Source of the DNA: Epiperipatus broadwayi
Taxonomy: Eukaryota; Onychophora; Udeonychophora; Euonychophora; Peripatidae
Length of the DNA: 64,000 nucleotides
Assembly (NCBI GenBank): GCA_028023455.1
Contig: JAQFVV010012476.1
Span: forward strand, 2,087,820 to 2,151,819
Reading direction: 5' to 3'
A program made the position numbers and the translations under genes. Positions within the stretch are counted from its first letter, which is position 1, and every line of letters starts with the position of its first letter. The notes below the pieces were generated by a model. The model was not told the origin of the DNA and ran no database searches. It saw nothing but the letters and a program-made list of their open reading frames with translations. Of this stretch, positions 32,578 to 42,837 are shown one piece after another.

Positions 32578-32830
32578 TGTCTACTACAGAATTAAAATAT
32601 TTTCAAGTTTAATCTACTACTTTAATTTATAGCTTATCTTTCTTTAAATCTCTCAAGCAAAATTTGTTATCTAATTGCATCTATCTCACGTGATTTTTTT
32701 CTAGTTTCTTACAATCTTTTGAAATCTATCATGCCGAGCCAAATTCATTTCAACTCTTCAATTGTTTCACTGATGATACTCATACCTATATGTTCTCTTT
32801 TGTATTTTGCCTACGATTTCTACGTGTGCA
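32578..32830 (-). pseudogene. RTE-type LINE 3' fragment, heavily decayed
   Basis: Follows family B directly. The minus strand aligns by eye with the RTE 3' end (TTCAAGTTTAATC, GCATCTATCTCACGTG, TCTTACAATCTTTTGAAATC) but carries many stops. Confidence 0.6.
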
Positions 32831-33225
32831 TATATATATATACACACACGTAGGCACACAAACATGCGAAAGCATTTGAATGCAGGTTCTTTTAGTTAAT
32901 CTTTTTTATATATAAAAATGAAAAGTTTTCTTTCATTACGACAACACAAGGTATTTATTTATTTTTAAAGTAATCTTTTAATGATCTGCTAGCGTCATAC
33001 GGTCCATTAAAGGATGATAATCCATCTGACAGGATCAAGTTTTGTAAAGGTGGATTACGTCAAGACGATTAACATAGAAAGTGATAACGATCAAACGCAA
33101 GGTCAAGCAGATGTAAATCTAATCAATAACTTTTGGATTATTTTTTGTTAATTAATTAGAAGTGATAAAAAAAAAATTATACAATATAAATACAGATACA
33201 ATCTGTTGCTTGATATCTTTTTCTA
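32831..33225. other. AT-rich with short inverted AC/GT repeat
   Basis: A short imperfect inverted repeat around 32815-32860 (CCTACG...CGTAGG with ACGTGTG/CACACGT) surrounds an AT run. The rest is unrecognised. Confidence 0.4.
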
Positions 33226-33350
33226 CTACTGCTCTGCATGATTTGATACAGTAGCAGAGGATCAAACTCTGGAGCATAAAGTCTGCGGATCAAAGTTCAG
33301 GCACTTCTGACGTTCGAACCTCTTATGAACTTCTTAGCAATTAAGCTATC
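33226..33350 (-). repeat. tRNA-like SINE relic
   Basis: The minus strand reads GATAGCTTAATTGCTAAGAAG then GAGGTTCGAACGTC, an A-box/B-box pair at tRNA spacing, followed by a TTTGATCC-rich body. It resembles relics at 40860 and 45600-46220. Confidence 0.5.
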
Positions 33351-33561
33351 CCGTTGTTTATTTTTCTAATAGTATAATCATTCCCAGGCATTACATTGTA
33401 TAATTTATATAATTGCTATTATTAATACATTGTAAGGCTTAAACCTGCATTTATATATGTAATATGTGCGGGATTCGAACTCTACTTTCACACGACCCAC
33501 TACTCTCAGTGCCATCTTATATTGCTGACCCAACTGACACATATTGAAAAGATAAATAATC

Positions 33562-33605
33562 ACCAATATACATATTTCTTCCTAAACCAGCACTCATCAG
33601 TTGGT
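33562..33605 (-). ncRNA. Family B hammerhead, stem II damaged
   Basis: Minus strand: stem I ACCAA/UUGGU, core CUGAUGA, GAAA and the near-palindrome AUAUGUAU are kept. The 3' side of stem II is AGGAA instead of AGCAU, so stem II pairs only partly. Confidence 0.5.
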
Positions 33606-33988
33606 CCAGATTACCATCGCCACACAGTGCCAATCCTCATACTTTAATGGACAGACTTCAAACTACTCCAACCCACAACTCTTCAGCTTTTCATTTCATT
33701 GAAAATCTGATGATGGAACATTCAAAGCCTATGTACGTCAATATGGGTATGATGACAACCTTGGCACTAACATGGACTTTAAACGTTCCATACATCAACA
33801 TGGGTAGGATGTCAACTTGGCACTAACACGGGCTTTGCATGTTTCCATCATCAGATGTTCAATGAAAAGGAAGGTTGAAGAGTTGTGGGTTGGAGTAGTT
33901 TGAAGCCTGTTCATTAAAATATGAGGATTGACTAGATTAATATAAAGCTGGGCTCTGATTGTATATATGTGGGGAGATGGGAATCAGG

Positions 33989-34027
33989 ACCAACTGATGA
34001 GTGCTGATTTAGCACAATATATATAGC

Positions 34028-34067
<40 letters not shown>

Positions 34068-34075
34068 TGATTATT
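33989..34075 (+). pseudogene. Family B hammerhead disrupted by AT expansion
   Basis: ACCAA, CUGAUGA (33994-34000) and a perfect stem II GUGCU/AGCAC (34001-34005 with 34011-34015) are intact. The GAAA and stem III are replaced by an AGCACAATATATAT duplication and a long AT run (34016-34064). Stem I's partner ATTGGTGATT resumes after it. Confidence 0.6.
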
Positions 34076-34177
34076 TATCTATTCAATATGTGTGTGATCA
34101 GGTGGGTCAGCAATATATGATGGTACTGGGTCATGTGAATGTCTAAGTTCGAATCCTGCATAATTGCTATTAAATAA

Positions 34178-34375
34178 ATGAAGGTGGTTGAACATGTTGC
34201 TAAAAATGATAGTAGATGGATTGTTAAAGTCTTAAACGGAATTCGAAAAGATTGTAAAATCTCGAAATAGACCATGTGTGAGATAGATGCATAAAAGAGA
34301 TTTGATTCAAAGACATTGGATTAAACATGGCAAAATTTCATCCGGAAATAAAATAATGATGGTTGAAAATAATAA
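34178..34375 (+). pseudogene. RTE-type LINE 3' fragment, decayed
   Basis: Directly follows the family B fold-back. It aligns with the last ~60 codons of the RTE ORF and tail (TTGCTAAAAATGATAGTAGATGG, AGATTGTAAAA, ending ATGATGGTTGAAAATAATAATGA). Frameshifted. Confidence 0.65.
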
Positions 34376-34404
34376 TGATAAATTCCTGATTCTATTCTAC
34401 ATTC

Positions 34405-34547
34405 TTAAATTTATTAAATACGGTCATTATTATTTTTATAGTTCTTATAGACTTGTTGCTATATAAAAGTATTCTATATTTATTAAATACGGTCATTATT
34501 ATTTTTATAGTTCTTATAGACTTGTTGCTATTTAAAAGTATTCATAT
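34405..34547 (+). repeat. 69-bp tandem duplication
   Basis: The TATTAAATACGGTCATTATT segment through CTTGTTGCTATWTAAAAGTATTC is repeated once with period 69 and few differences. Confidence 0.85.
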
Positions 34548-34717
34548 ATAGAAATAATAAACGAAAAAAAAAATTCATACTATTTGCACAATTATGGTCA
34601 CTATAAGGCTCCCAACCGATTATCAACAAGATAACATGACTGTTTAACTTTATCAAATGAAAACGGTATTTGAAAATAACGTAATTATTTGTAACCACAG
34701 TGATTGGATTAATAGTT

Positions 34718-34898
34718 AATATATAGGGTATATGAGCACAGACTTTCACATGATCCATCACTCTCTACTCTATCTCATAAGACTGATACATAATGTTCAA
34801 GTGTATAGTGTTCAAGTGTATCCGTGTTATGAGATAGAGTTGAGAATGGCGGGTCATGTGAAAGTCTGTGCTCATATACCCTATATATTATATATATT
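34718..34898. repeat. Fold-back of the family B 3' module
   Basis: Inverted arms (TATAGGGTATATGAGCACAG...against...CTGTGCTCATATACCCTATA) contain GACTTTCACATGA and ATCTCATAA, the 3' module of family B without the ribozyme. The centre has a short GTTCAAGTGTAT duplication. Confidence 0.75.
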
Positions 34899-36180
34899 GA
34901 TACAGGTATGTAATAACCCTGTATTTCAGCTATTAATAGTTAATAAAAATAAATAATCATGTGTAAAATGAACTAGTAAGTAAGTTTGCTGACTTTAAAG
35001 ATTTTCCTAAAATGAGATCGTCTTTAATTTATTGTTTTAATTCTTGCACTAATCATTGGATATGCTCGGATGCAGATCTATGCATTCCAACAAGTTTTTA
35101 AATAAAGAGAACTACATTGAAGCAATGAATTGTTAGGTAAAGATAAGCCATACAGTTAGTGTCCAACAGTTGTATCATCATCTCTCTTTCAAGGCAAAAG
35201 CTGTGTTATAATCCTATATTTTTTACAGTTAATACATATTTATCTATTGAATCTTTAATTATCTGAGTATCTTTATACCATCTTAATAACAATAGCTAGA
35301 TACTCTTTCAATGACTATTGTTGAAAAGCTATTGACTAGGTACTTGAAAAATCATGATCGCACTTGAAAATTTTTTGACTATCTGAAAAAAAAATCTCAA
35401 GCTCCAACTAAGTTTATGCTCATGGCAAGCAAGTACTCTGACATATATACAACAAGGTTTTAATCATAATATTGGCATCAATACTCTCTTTGTATATACA
35501 TTGCTTTCTGATAGAAATGCCTTAGGAAAGGTAGTGGTTAGTAGGTTAGCCAGTCTTGCTCATAACCTAAGCTTTATATCTGAAGTGAAGCTATGGGAAT
35601 CAAGGTTGCCACAAGACCTTAAGTTATTTACTAACTAAGCAGCATCTTGGCTTAACCCTATTCACCAAATAAGAATAGAATTTAAAAAGATAATAAGATT
35701 ATGTAGTATATAATGATTGATTAATAGTTAATATAATAAATAATTGTGCATAAAGAAATAAACTTTAGAGAACAGAGTTTCTGACCTCAAAAAAAACTAT
35801 TCAGGAAATAAGGATTTTGATTAATAATATTAGTTAATTGAATATCAGCAAAATCCATCTATTTTGATGCTGAGGTTTATGATCTCTATTTAATTGATAT
35901 ACTAATCTACACTTTGATAAAAAGTAATTTTAAGACAAAATGGGAAAATCTGAAGGGAAACAAAATACTCAGGGATGTAAGAATATTACTCATATCCCAC
36001 CAATGAAAGATTATACAGCATCTAACATTAATATTTATTTTTACACTTTCATTCAGTTGACACCCATTTGTCCATTCCAGACTAATTTGGATTTTTATCC
36101 TCCAGCTAATAGTATCCATTTACCGATCAAAACTGGATGAATTTGTTTGTTTATGAGTTAAATATCTTAAAAAGTTGTGA
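34899..36180. other. AT-rich stretch, nothing certain
   Basis: No coding exon recognised. A GTTAGTAGGTTAGCCAGTC segment near 35537 is faintly SINE-like but too decayed to assign. Confidence 0.35.
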
Positions 36181-36199
36181 ATCTGTTTGTTTGACAATT

Positions 36200-36400
36200 G
36201 CATTTTTTTAAAATATTTATTCAGCCTTATCTCAAACCCCAGATTATGGTCATAGATAATGTGATGTGTTCTGGCTTATCATGGACATAGCAAACAGATG
36301 AGATGACCTAGTCTAATCTCCAACCCCAGATTTTTTTATAAAAGATGGGTGAAGTAATCCAGTCTAATCTCAAATTCCAGATTACTGATACATAAAGTAA
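36200..36400. repeat. Three imperfect tandem copies of a CTAATCTC/CCAGATT unit
   Basis: CTTATCTCAAACCCCAGATT, CTAATCTCCAACCCCAGATT and CTAATCTCAAATTCCAGATT recur about 75 bp apart. Confidence 0.55.
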
Positions 36401-36744
36401 CTAATAGACCATTAAATCATTTAAGATAGTTTAATAGGTATCAACTAAAACATGAGTCATATATGATTTAATCTTTACATCTTAAAATCAGATTGTGGAG
36501 AAGTTAATATAAGAAATGAATTTGTTTGTTTCTTAAAGGCTACATGATATTAAGCATTGAGTATGATAGAGCCAAACTGTCATCCATAAATCTTTAGATC
36601 TCAGATCTGCTTCTTTTTCACTGTATTAATCCATGCATAAATGTGCATGTATGTATATATTTTAACAGTGCAGATTTACTTGCAATTCAAATTAATTGTT
36701 ACAACACTGCATGGTAAAGGTTAATAATCAATCTAATAGATTGT

Positions 36745-37388
36745 AAACAGGCAAAATTCACTATACGTATTGCCACACACAGCAAGCTAGAGTAATCAAT
36801 GGATGCCAGAAGGCTTGTGCATAAAATACCCATCTAGTGCCTGCTCATCCAATGTATCCAGACTAGTTTCTGGCTTGTTGCCTTTGTTAGTGAGGAGCCT
36901 TGGATTTGAAAGCACTGCACCTGGATCTTAGGATCTAATGCAATCCTCCAGCAACCACTTTTTATCTCCATTTAACTATAAAACTATGAGTCTTAAACTG
37001 AAAATACTTTAATGTTTTTAATTCAAGCCCATCAGCTTATATAGTCATATGGGTCTGAACCCAGTTCAGTACCCATACCTTTTGGTGTCTTTGGTTCTTT
37101 AATAATTATAGACACCACTATCCTATTAGGCATGATTGGTTTTAAACTAATAAACATCACATTACCACCACCTCTTGGATCCTAAAATCTAGGTGCAGTG
37201 CTTTCAGATCCAAGGCTCCTCACTGACAAAGACAACAAGCCAGAAACTAGTCTGGGGATATTGGATAAATAGGCACTAGATGGGGATTTTATGCACAAGC
37301 CTTCTGCCAATATGTATAGTGAGTTTTGCCTGTTTTAACAATAGTTATATACAAGCATAAGAGGTGGTGGTCATGTCATGTTTATTGG
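36745..37388. mobile_element. Fold-back element, family A, copy 6 (reference copy)
   Basis: The longest well-delimited copy, 644 bp, with a perfect 13-bp target duplication TCTAATAGATTGT (36732-36744 and 37389-37401). Order: AAACAGGCAAAA terminus, minus-strand ribozyme (about 36845-36905), GATCTTAGGATCTAATGC, internal region with GGGTCTGAACCCAGTTCAG, an inverted internal copy of the other terminus (TAATAAACATCACATTACC), and a second GATCC...ATCTAGGTGCAGTGC. The plus-strand ribozyme (37208-37268) and the CATGTCATGTTTATTGG terminus follow. Both ribozyme cores are mutated (CUAACAA and CUGACAA). No ORF. Confidence 0.88.
37208..37268 (+). pseudogene. Family A hammerhead with G8 mutated
   Basis: Outer stem AUCCAA/UUGGAU and inner stem UCCUCA/UGGGGA are perfectly kept, as are GAAAC and ACUAGU. 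The core is CUGACAA, with the invariant G8 changed to A. Confidence 0.6.
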
Positions 37389-37698
37389 TCTAATAGATTG
37401 TCATTAGCATATGTTCCACATATTAGATATAATATACACATAACTTAAACACACTAGTTTAAGAAATTAATAAATAATTTCTTTTTTTGTAATAAATTAA
37501 ATGGCAAATCTAAATATATTATTAAAAATACACTGAAAAAATTTTGAAATAAATTTCAAAGTTTGATCATGATTTTTTTTCCCCATCAAATTATTAACAC
37601 AAATAAATGGAAAACTTTATTTTATTATATAAGTATTTAATATTTAAAACAAGTATATTGTCTATTCTAAACTTAATGTAAAAAGGATTTGAATTGAA

Positions 37699-37864
37699 AC
37701 TTTCAAGCTTTCTACATCTATCCACTTCATCTTATACAAATGATACACATGACTGCAAACATGAGAAAAAGATAAATTGGAAATTATTTTTCTTTTTCAC
37801 CTATATGTGGATATGCATATTGATTGTATAAGATGAAGTGGATAGATGTAGGAAGCTTGAAAGT
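37699..37864. repeat. 39-bp inverted repeat, one mismatch
   Basis: Arms 37699-37737 and 37826-37864 (landmark ATCTATCCACTTCATCTTAT) enclose 88 bp. Weaker homology continues outward ~20 bp on each side to GGATTTGAA / TTCAAATCCC. The latter is B-box-like, so this may be a tRNA-SINE-derived fold-back. Confidence 0.8.
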
Positions 37865-39430
37865 CTGAGTTCAAATCCCTTCCAATTATATAATTATTTA
37901 TAAAATAATTTAAAAAATGAAGAAAATATGTATTTTATCAATAGATATTAAATATTATAATTAGTATGCTTTCTGATGAACATTGCAAAATAAATATAGA
38001 CTTGATTACATATTTGATGTTAAAAAAAGAAATATCTTGTGAGAACATATAAATAGACCTGAAAAGATCTAGTCTAAGCCAAGAAGAAAACAATGCAGAT
38101 TGATTCTTTAAATGATTAACCTTTACAATATCATTTAATTTTAAGAACCCCTATAAGCAAATTGAATTAAACTTCCAAATTTTGATTGGTCAATTACAGA
38201 ATCAGCAGTAAAAATATATATCATTTGAAATTATATTTGTTTTGGTTTTGTTTTTTAAAACACCAACACAAATTAATAATTTATCAGTTTATTAAAGTAA
38301 ATGAAAAATTTTAAAATATAAATTACAATGTAAAATTGATGAAAATAATCTACAGTGGTCAATATAAAATGTATTTTTGTGATCCAATTATAAATTGCAA
38401 TCATATATCATTGATTTTTTTTTCTATTTATCTTCTTGTAAAAGTAAATATTTTCTAACAAAATCTAAATTATTATTCTTAGGTAATTAATATTTTACAA
38501 ATACATTGTACAAAAAATAATAAATGTGTAAAAAAAAAGTATAGAAAATATATGTTTTCATTTTCAAAATGAAAATGAAGAAATAGAATTGTTAAAATTG
38601 ATGACAGTCTTTCTCCTATGGGGAGAACAAAAAACAATCAATCAGCATCTTTCAAAGACAGATATCTGCACTTTCTAATAGTGTTATACTTAAATATTAT
38701 TGATTTATTACTTCTACAAAAAATCTAAAGATGGGAAGATTATTCAGTACAGTTTTTCCTATAGAATGAAAGAAAATCAGAAGAACAGCATTGAAAATAA
38801 ACAGAGAGTAATTTAAACCACAAATGTAATGTTATGGTACCTATTGTTATACTGTAAAAGGAGTTTCCCACAGAATACTTTGGATAGCTATATCTTGCTG
38901 ACTTTTAAAGTATCTTTTAATACATCATTCACATAACAAGTATGATGACAATGTTCAAGACTATTTAACTAGGCTGGCTCGAACAGTTTAAATCATACTG
39001 ATCAAGACATCTAGGACTATGCGGTTAAATCCTGACCAACTTTGAAGTTGCATTAAATACAGTGTTGCCTGTTTTAAAGAAGAAAGCCATGCCATAAGAA
39101 AATAAATCAACTTTGTATAAGATCTATCTTATAACTTTCTATAGTGGGATTAATCTACAGTATTTAAAGTTACTGATACTTAAAGAAGATAATCACAATT
39201 ATGATTGGATGGATAAAGACTATTGATAAAGATATGCACATATATAGTAAACATATAAGTGTAGAAAATCATAATTTAAAACTTAAAGATATATGTATTA
39301 TGGTAAGATTTTATCTTTATTGTTAACCATAAAGCCTTAAGTTTTAATATTTATAAATATTACTTTTTCTTAATTTCAATATTTTGTATTGAATTTATTG
39401 TATTCATCTGATAACAGTTGTAAAAATCAA
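37865..39430. other. AT-rich stretch, nothing certain
   Basis: No exon or assigned repeat. A short AGTGTTGCCTGTTTTAAAG string near 39062 resembles a family A end and may be a small relic. Confidence 0.35.
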
Positions 39431-39515
39431 TCAGCGATAGCTGCTTTACAAGCAGTTGTCCCAGGTTAGCAGGTTCGTTTCCCAGCTGATGCTATGACAA
39501 ATGAGGAAAAAAAAT
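39431..39515 (+). mobile_element. tRNA-derived SINE, type 1, 5'-truncated
   Basis: Starts within the A-box region (CAGCGATAGCTGC), keeps AGGTTCGTTTCCCAG (B box) and GATGCTATGACA, and ends in an A-rich tail. Confidence 0.78.
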
Positions 39516-40051
39516 AGGAACACATATTTTATATTTCATTTATTTATTGTAAATAAATTGTTAGCTTATTGTTTTATTAAGCTTAGTTTGTTTTTGCTTT
39601 TCAAACCATTCCAAATTTATATCACTAATATCCACTAATTTTGAGAAATCTTACAAGCCACTGTAGGCATGCTGGGATAACTAGAATAACTTAAAGTGAT
39701 GATGATTACCAGTATTAAGATTTCCAAAGATAAGAATTGTATATAGAATGCTTGGTGTGTGAAAATTAATTTTAAATTGAATCTAAAATAAAAAAATACT
39801 TTTGGAATTTAATCTTAATGCTAGATTATTTGATCGTCATCATCAGAGTAGTGATTAAATTAAATATATATGTGATTATGTTAACCATCTTTAATTATTT
39901 TATACTGACTAATTTTTTTAATCCATTATAATATATATATATATACATATATTTGAATTTTATATGTAAAAATATCTTCATGATAAAAATCAGTGTCAAA
40001 TGTTAATAGACAGTAATTAATGAAAACAAGAAACTGCGTACAAAAACGTAC

Positions 40052-40166
40052 TTTTTTTTTTCCATATGTCATAGCATCGGCCGGGAGGCGAACCCGCAAC
40101 AACCGTCTGCAACCAACGGCGTGCTTGCAAGCGGCTGCGCTGACCTCTCGGCTAACAACTCTTGAC
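40052..40166 (-). mobile_element. tRNA-derived SINE, type 1 (most complete)
   Basis: Flanked by AAACGTAC at 40044-40051 and 40167-40174. On the minus strand: TTGTCAAGAGTTGTTAGC, CCGAGAGGTCAGC (A-box), a long variable-arm-like segment, CGGGTTCGCCTCCCGG (B box), CGATGCTATGACATATGG and a poly-A tail. It is G+C-rich relative to its surroundings, indicating a recent insertion. The 89-codon ORF spanning it is incidental. Confidence 0.88.
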
Positions 40167-40174
40167 AAACGTAC

Positions 40175-42439
40175 ATTTTTAAATGCAAAAAGCATCTACC
40201 ATCTGCTATTTTTATTAAATATTGTCTATTAACATCTGATTGATTTTTATCACAGGAAAATTTAAACAGATATTTCTACATCTTATAAAATTCAAACGTT
40301 ACCATTTGTTATAAAATTATAAATTTATATATATAACATGTAGAGCAATTATTTTTGCCTAATTTATTAAATGGAAGTACTCCCCAAATGATATAATATA
40401 TTAATTTCAAAAATACAATGGCATGATCAAAAGATCAGTGTTTTTCAACTTGCTGGGTGTGATTCTATATAGAGTCCACGATTGTAAAATCATCAAATTA
40501 TCAGTACTATATCATATTAAAACAAAAGTTCCCCCAAAAAATGTTTTTGGTGAACTATAGTATGGTTTTCGTAAAAAAATCCGACCTCATTTACGTTATA
40601 AAGTTTATAGACATTCTAAAGAATGTTAATTGTTTTCATTCGGAAGACATGGAAGAGAATAGAATAAGTTGGAAAGCTATTATTAGATATAGCAGAAGAA
40701 GAATCACAAAATATCCAATAACAATAAAAAAGAACTATTATTGCTTAATATATGAACATATTTATGGATGACAGATTTCTTTGTGCAGCAAAAGCCATTT
40801 CTAATATATTAATAAATTATCGAATGGCTATATTTCTTGGGGGCTTATAAGAAGTTTGAGTGCCGAGAGCGTTAGAACGGAATTGATCCGAAAACCTTAG
40901 ATTCAAACTCTAACACTGCACTAAATAACGCAAGGCATCTCTAACATATTTATTTTCTCTCCCCCCCCTCTCTCTCTCGTATTAAACAGCTCATTCTTAC
41001 GTTTGAGTAGTTAATGCCGAAGATATGTGCGTGTATATATATATAGACAGCGTGTAAATTTATTTATTCACGCTCCCAATAAGAAAAGTTATTCCAGCTG
41101 CGAATTCATTAAAAATCTGAAATTTATTTCTATATATACGCGCATGTTAATAAATAAATCGTAAGACTTTTATAAATATCTTAATATGTTTTCAACAGGT
41201 AAGATAATGTACTCTTTATTTTTCACAGCAGGTGTAGCAAGTAAAAACACATAGAACAATTGATTTCCATATTATGGAATGGTGCCGTGTGTTGAAATAA
41301 CATCAGCGGGAGAGAAGTGTTTACTCCCGTCGGCTTCCTAAATGAATGCAAGAACAATCAGAACTCATTCTAATAAGGAGAGGAAAAATCTTTTAATAGC
41401 TTTTTAAAAGCATAGAATGAGCTTAACAAAAGTAATTCAATAATTTTTTATTATCAAAAAGAATATACAAGATGAAAAGTAAATTTGAAATATAAATATT
41501 ATAAAGGCGGAAAATTAGATATACGTGTATGAAATAGCTAAAAGATAAAGTTTTTAAAACTGTCCACTGTGTGCGTAACGTGCTGAGAATGGGATGCCAA
41601 GATTTATAAATCGCAGCTCAATTCTATCACTTCTGTGCTTGAACGCCATAAACCACTACAAACCAAGAGTCTCAGCAACAGTTTCTTATAAGAAATGAGA
41701 GTATACTGCAATACTCATTACATTTGACAATTGCTAGGGATGAGAGTTTGATTATTTTTTTATTCCTGTTTTATGAATATCTAGATACCCATTTACTAAC
41801 CAATATTGGATGGTTATCTGGATTAACTATAGGTTAGTTATCTGAAGAAAAGAACATTTAAAGCAACTGAAAAAAAATTCAAGTTTTCCCTTGCAAATTT
41901 GAACCCAGGTTGTAGGTATGGTAGATGGGTATGTTACCATGCACAAGCAGTCTGGTTTTGAATTCAGATTTTATTATTATTATAAGCATGATAGTTGTAT
42001 TATTATGCATCACAAGATACTTTTCCCATGTATTAGAAAGTAATATACATTTTAATATTTTATGGTCAATTATTTCCTTCATACTTGACGACCTTAATTT
42101 TGCTAAGAAAATTTTAGGAGTCAATATTTTTTTTGGAAATAATATACATCCAATATAAGAGTTTATACATGATAAGTTATGGCAAACTTTCATAAGCACT
42201 ACTATTTTTTGGTCATAAAATATTTGCTTAGTTATTGCTACTGCTTGTAGAGATACATTAAAGATTATAATGTCCCCTAAAATTATATTAAACAGATGGC
42301 ATGATTTGTGATGATCATATTTTTGTTGTAAATATATGTTAAACTACACCATCTTTTAAAACTAATTTTTATATGTCTTTAGATAAAAACCAAACTTTTC
42401 AATTATGTTTAACTATTAGTAATCCCATACAAGTAATTA
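40175..42439. other. Mixed stretch with SINE relics, no gene recognised
   Basis: A tRNA-like relic lies at 40858-40940 (GAGCGTTAGAACGG, AGATTCAAACTC, ending CACTGCACTAAATAACG). A C/T-rich microsatellite (CCCCCCCTCTCTCTC) is at 40962-40978. An inverted CGGGAG/CTCCCG hexamer pair is near 41310-41335. No coding exon was recognised. Confidence 0.4.
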
Positions 42440-42790
42440 GTATATAACATAACATTTGAGTAGTATGTCTCTCCTCTCCTATTTAGGTGTTGCTAGCCCG
42501 ATGAATGACAGTACTATTATAGAAATCAAACCTGTGACCTTTAGATTTATAGTACCAAATTTAAGATAATGCTCTAATCAGCTAAGCCTTTGATAGTGTA
42601 ATGAAACTGGATAGAGTGTCACTTTAAATTCAGTATGATCTAAAAGTCCCAAGTCTGATTTCCTTGTTCGTACTAACACTAGTAAGGCCAGTAATATCAA
42701 AAGAAGAGAGGATAATGACATCACTTGAGACATCATGTTATATACTAATCTTTATGCTATAACTAACAGTTGTATAATAGTTGAAAAGTT
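42440..42790. repeat. Fold-back of two tRNA-like SINE units
   Basis: Left half (minus strand) reads TTAGCTGATTAGAGCATTATC then AAGGTCACAGGTTTGATTTC, the A and B boxes of an Ile/Lys-like tRNA, followed by GAGAGGAGAGACATACTACTC. The right half is the diverged inverted equivalent (GGATAGAGTGTCAC, AAGTCTGATTTCC, GAGAGGATAATGACATCACTTGAG). The heads meet at about 42598. Related to the element at 60088-60490. Confidence 0.65.
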
Positions 42791-42837
42791 TAAATAAAAT
42801 TAAAATTTTTAAGATGTTTAACAAATAATATATACAT

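Larger units (their letters stand above)
33470..34165. mobile_element. Family B fold-back: two units head to head
   Basis: The left arm (minus orientation, 33470-33725) and right arm (plus orientation, 33815-34165) are diverged inverted copies of the family B unit. Both arms carry the hammerhead (33562-33605 minus; 33989 onward plus) and the tRNA-like end: GGGATTCGAAC, the complement of a B box, near 33472, and AGTTCGAATCC near 34147. The centre holds a local duplication of the GTTCCA(T/A)...TGGCACTAACA block. Non-coding. Confidence 0.7.

Noticed and set aside
40962-40978. Pyrimidine tract as a splice acceptor
   Set aside because: The C/T run is a simple repeat and is not followed by an AG and an open coding-like frame.
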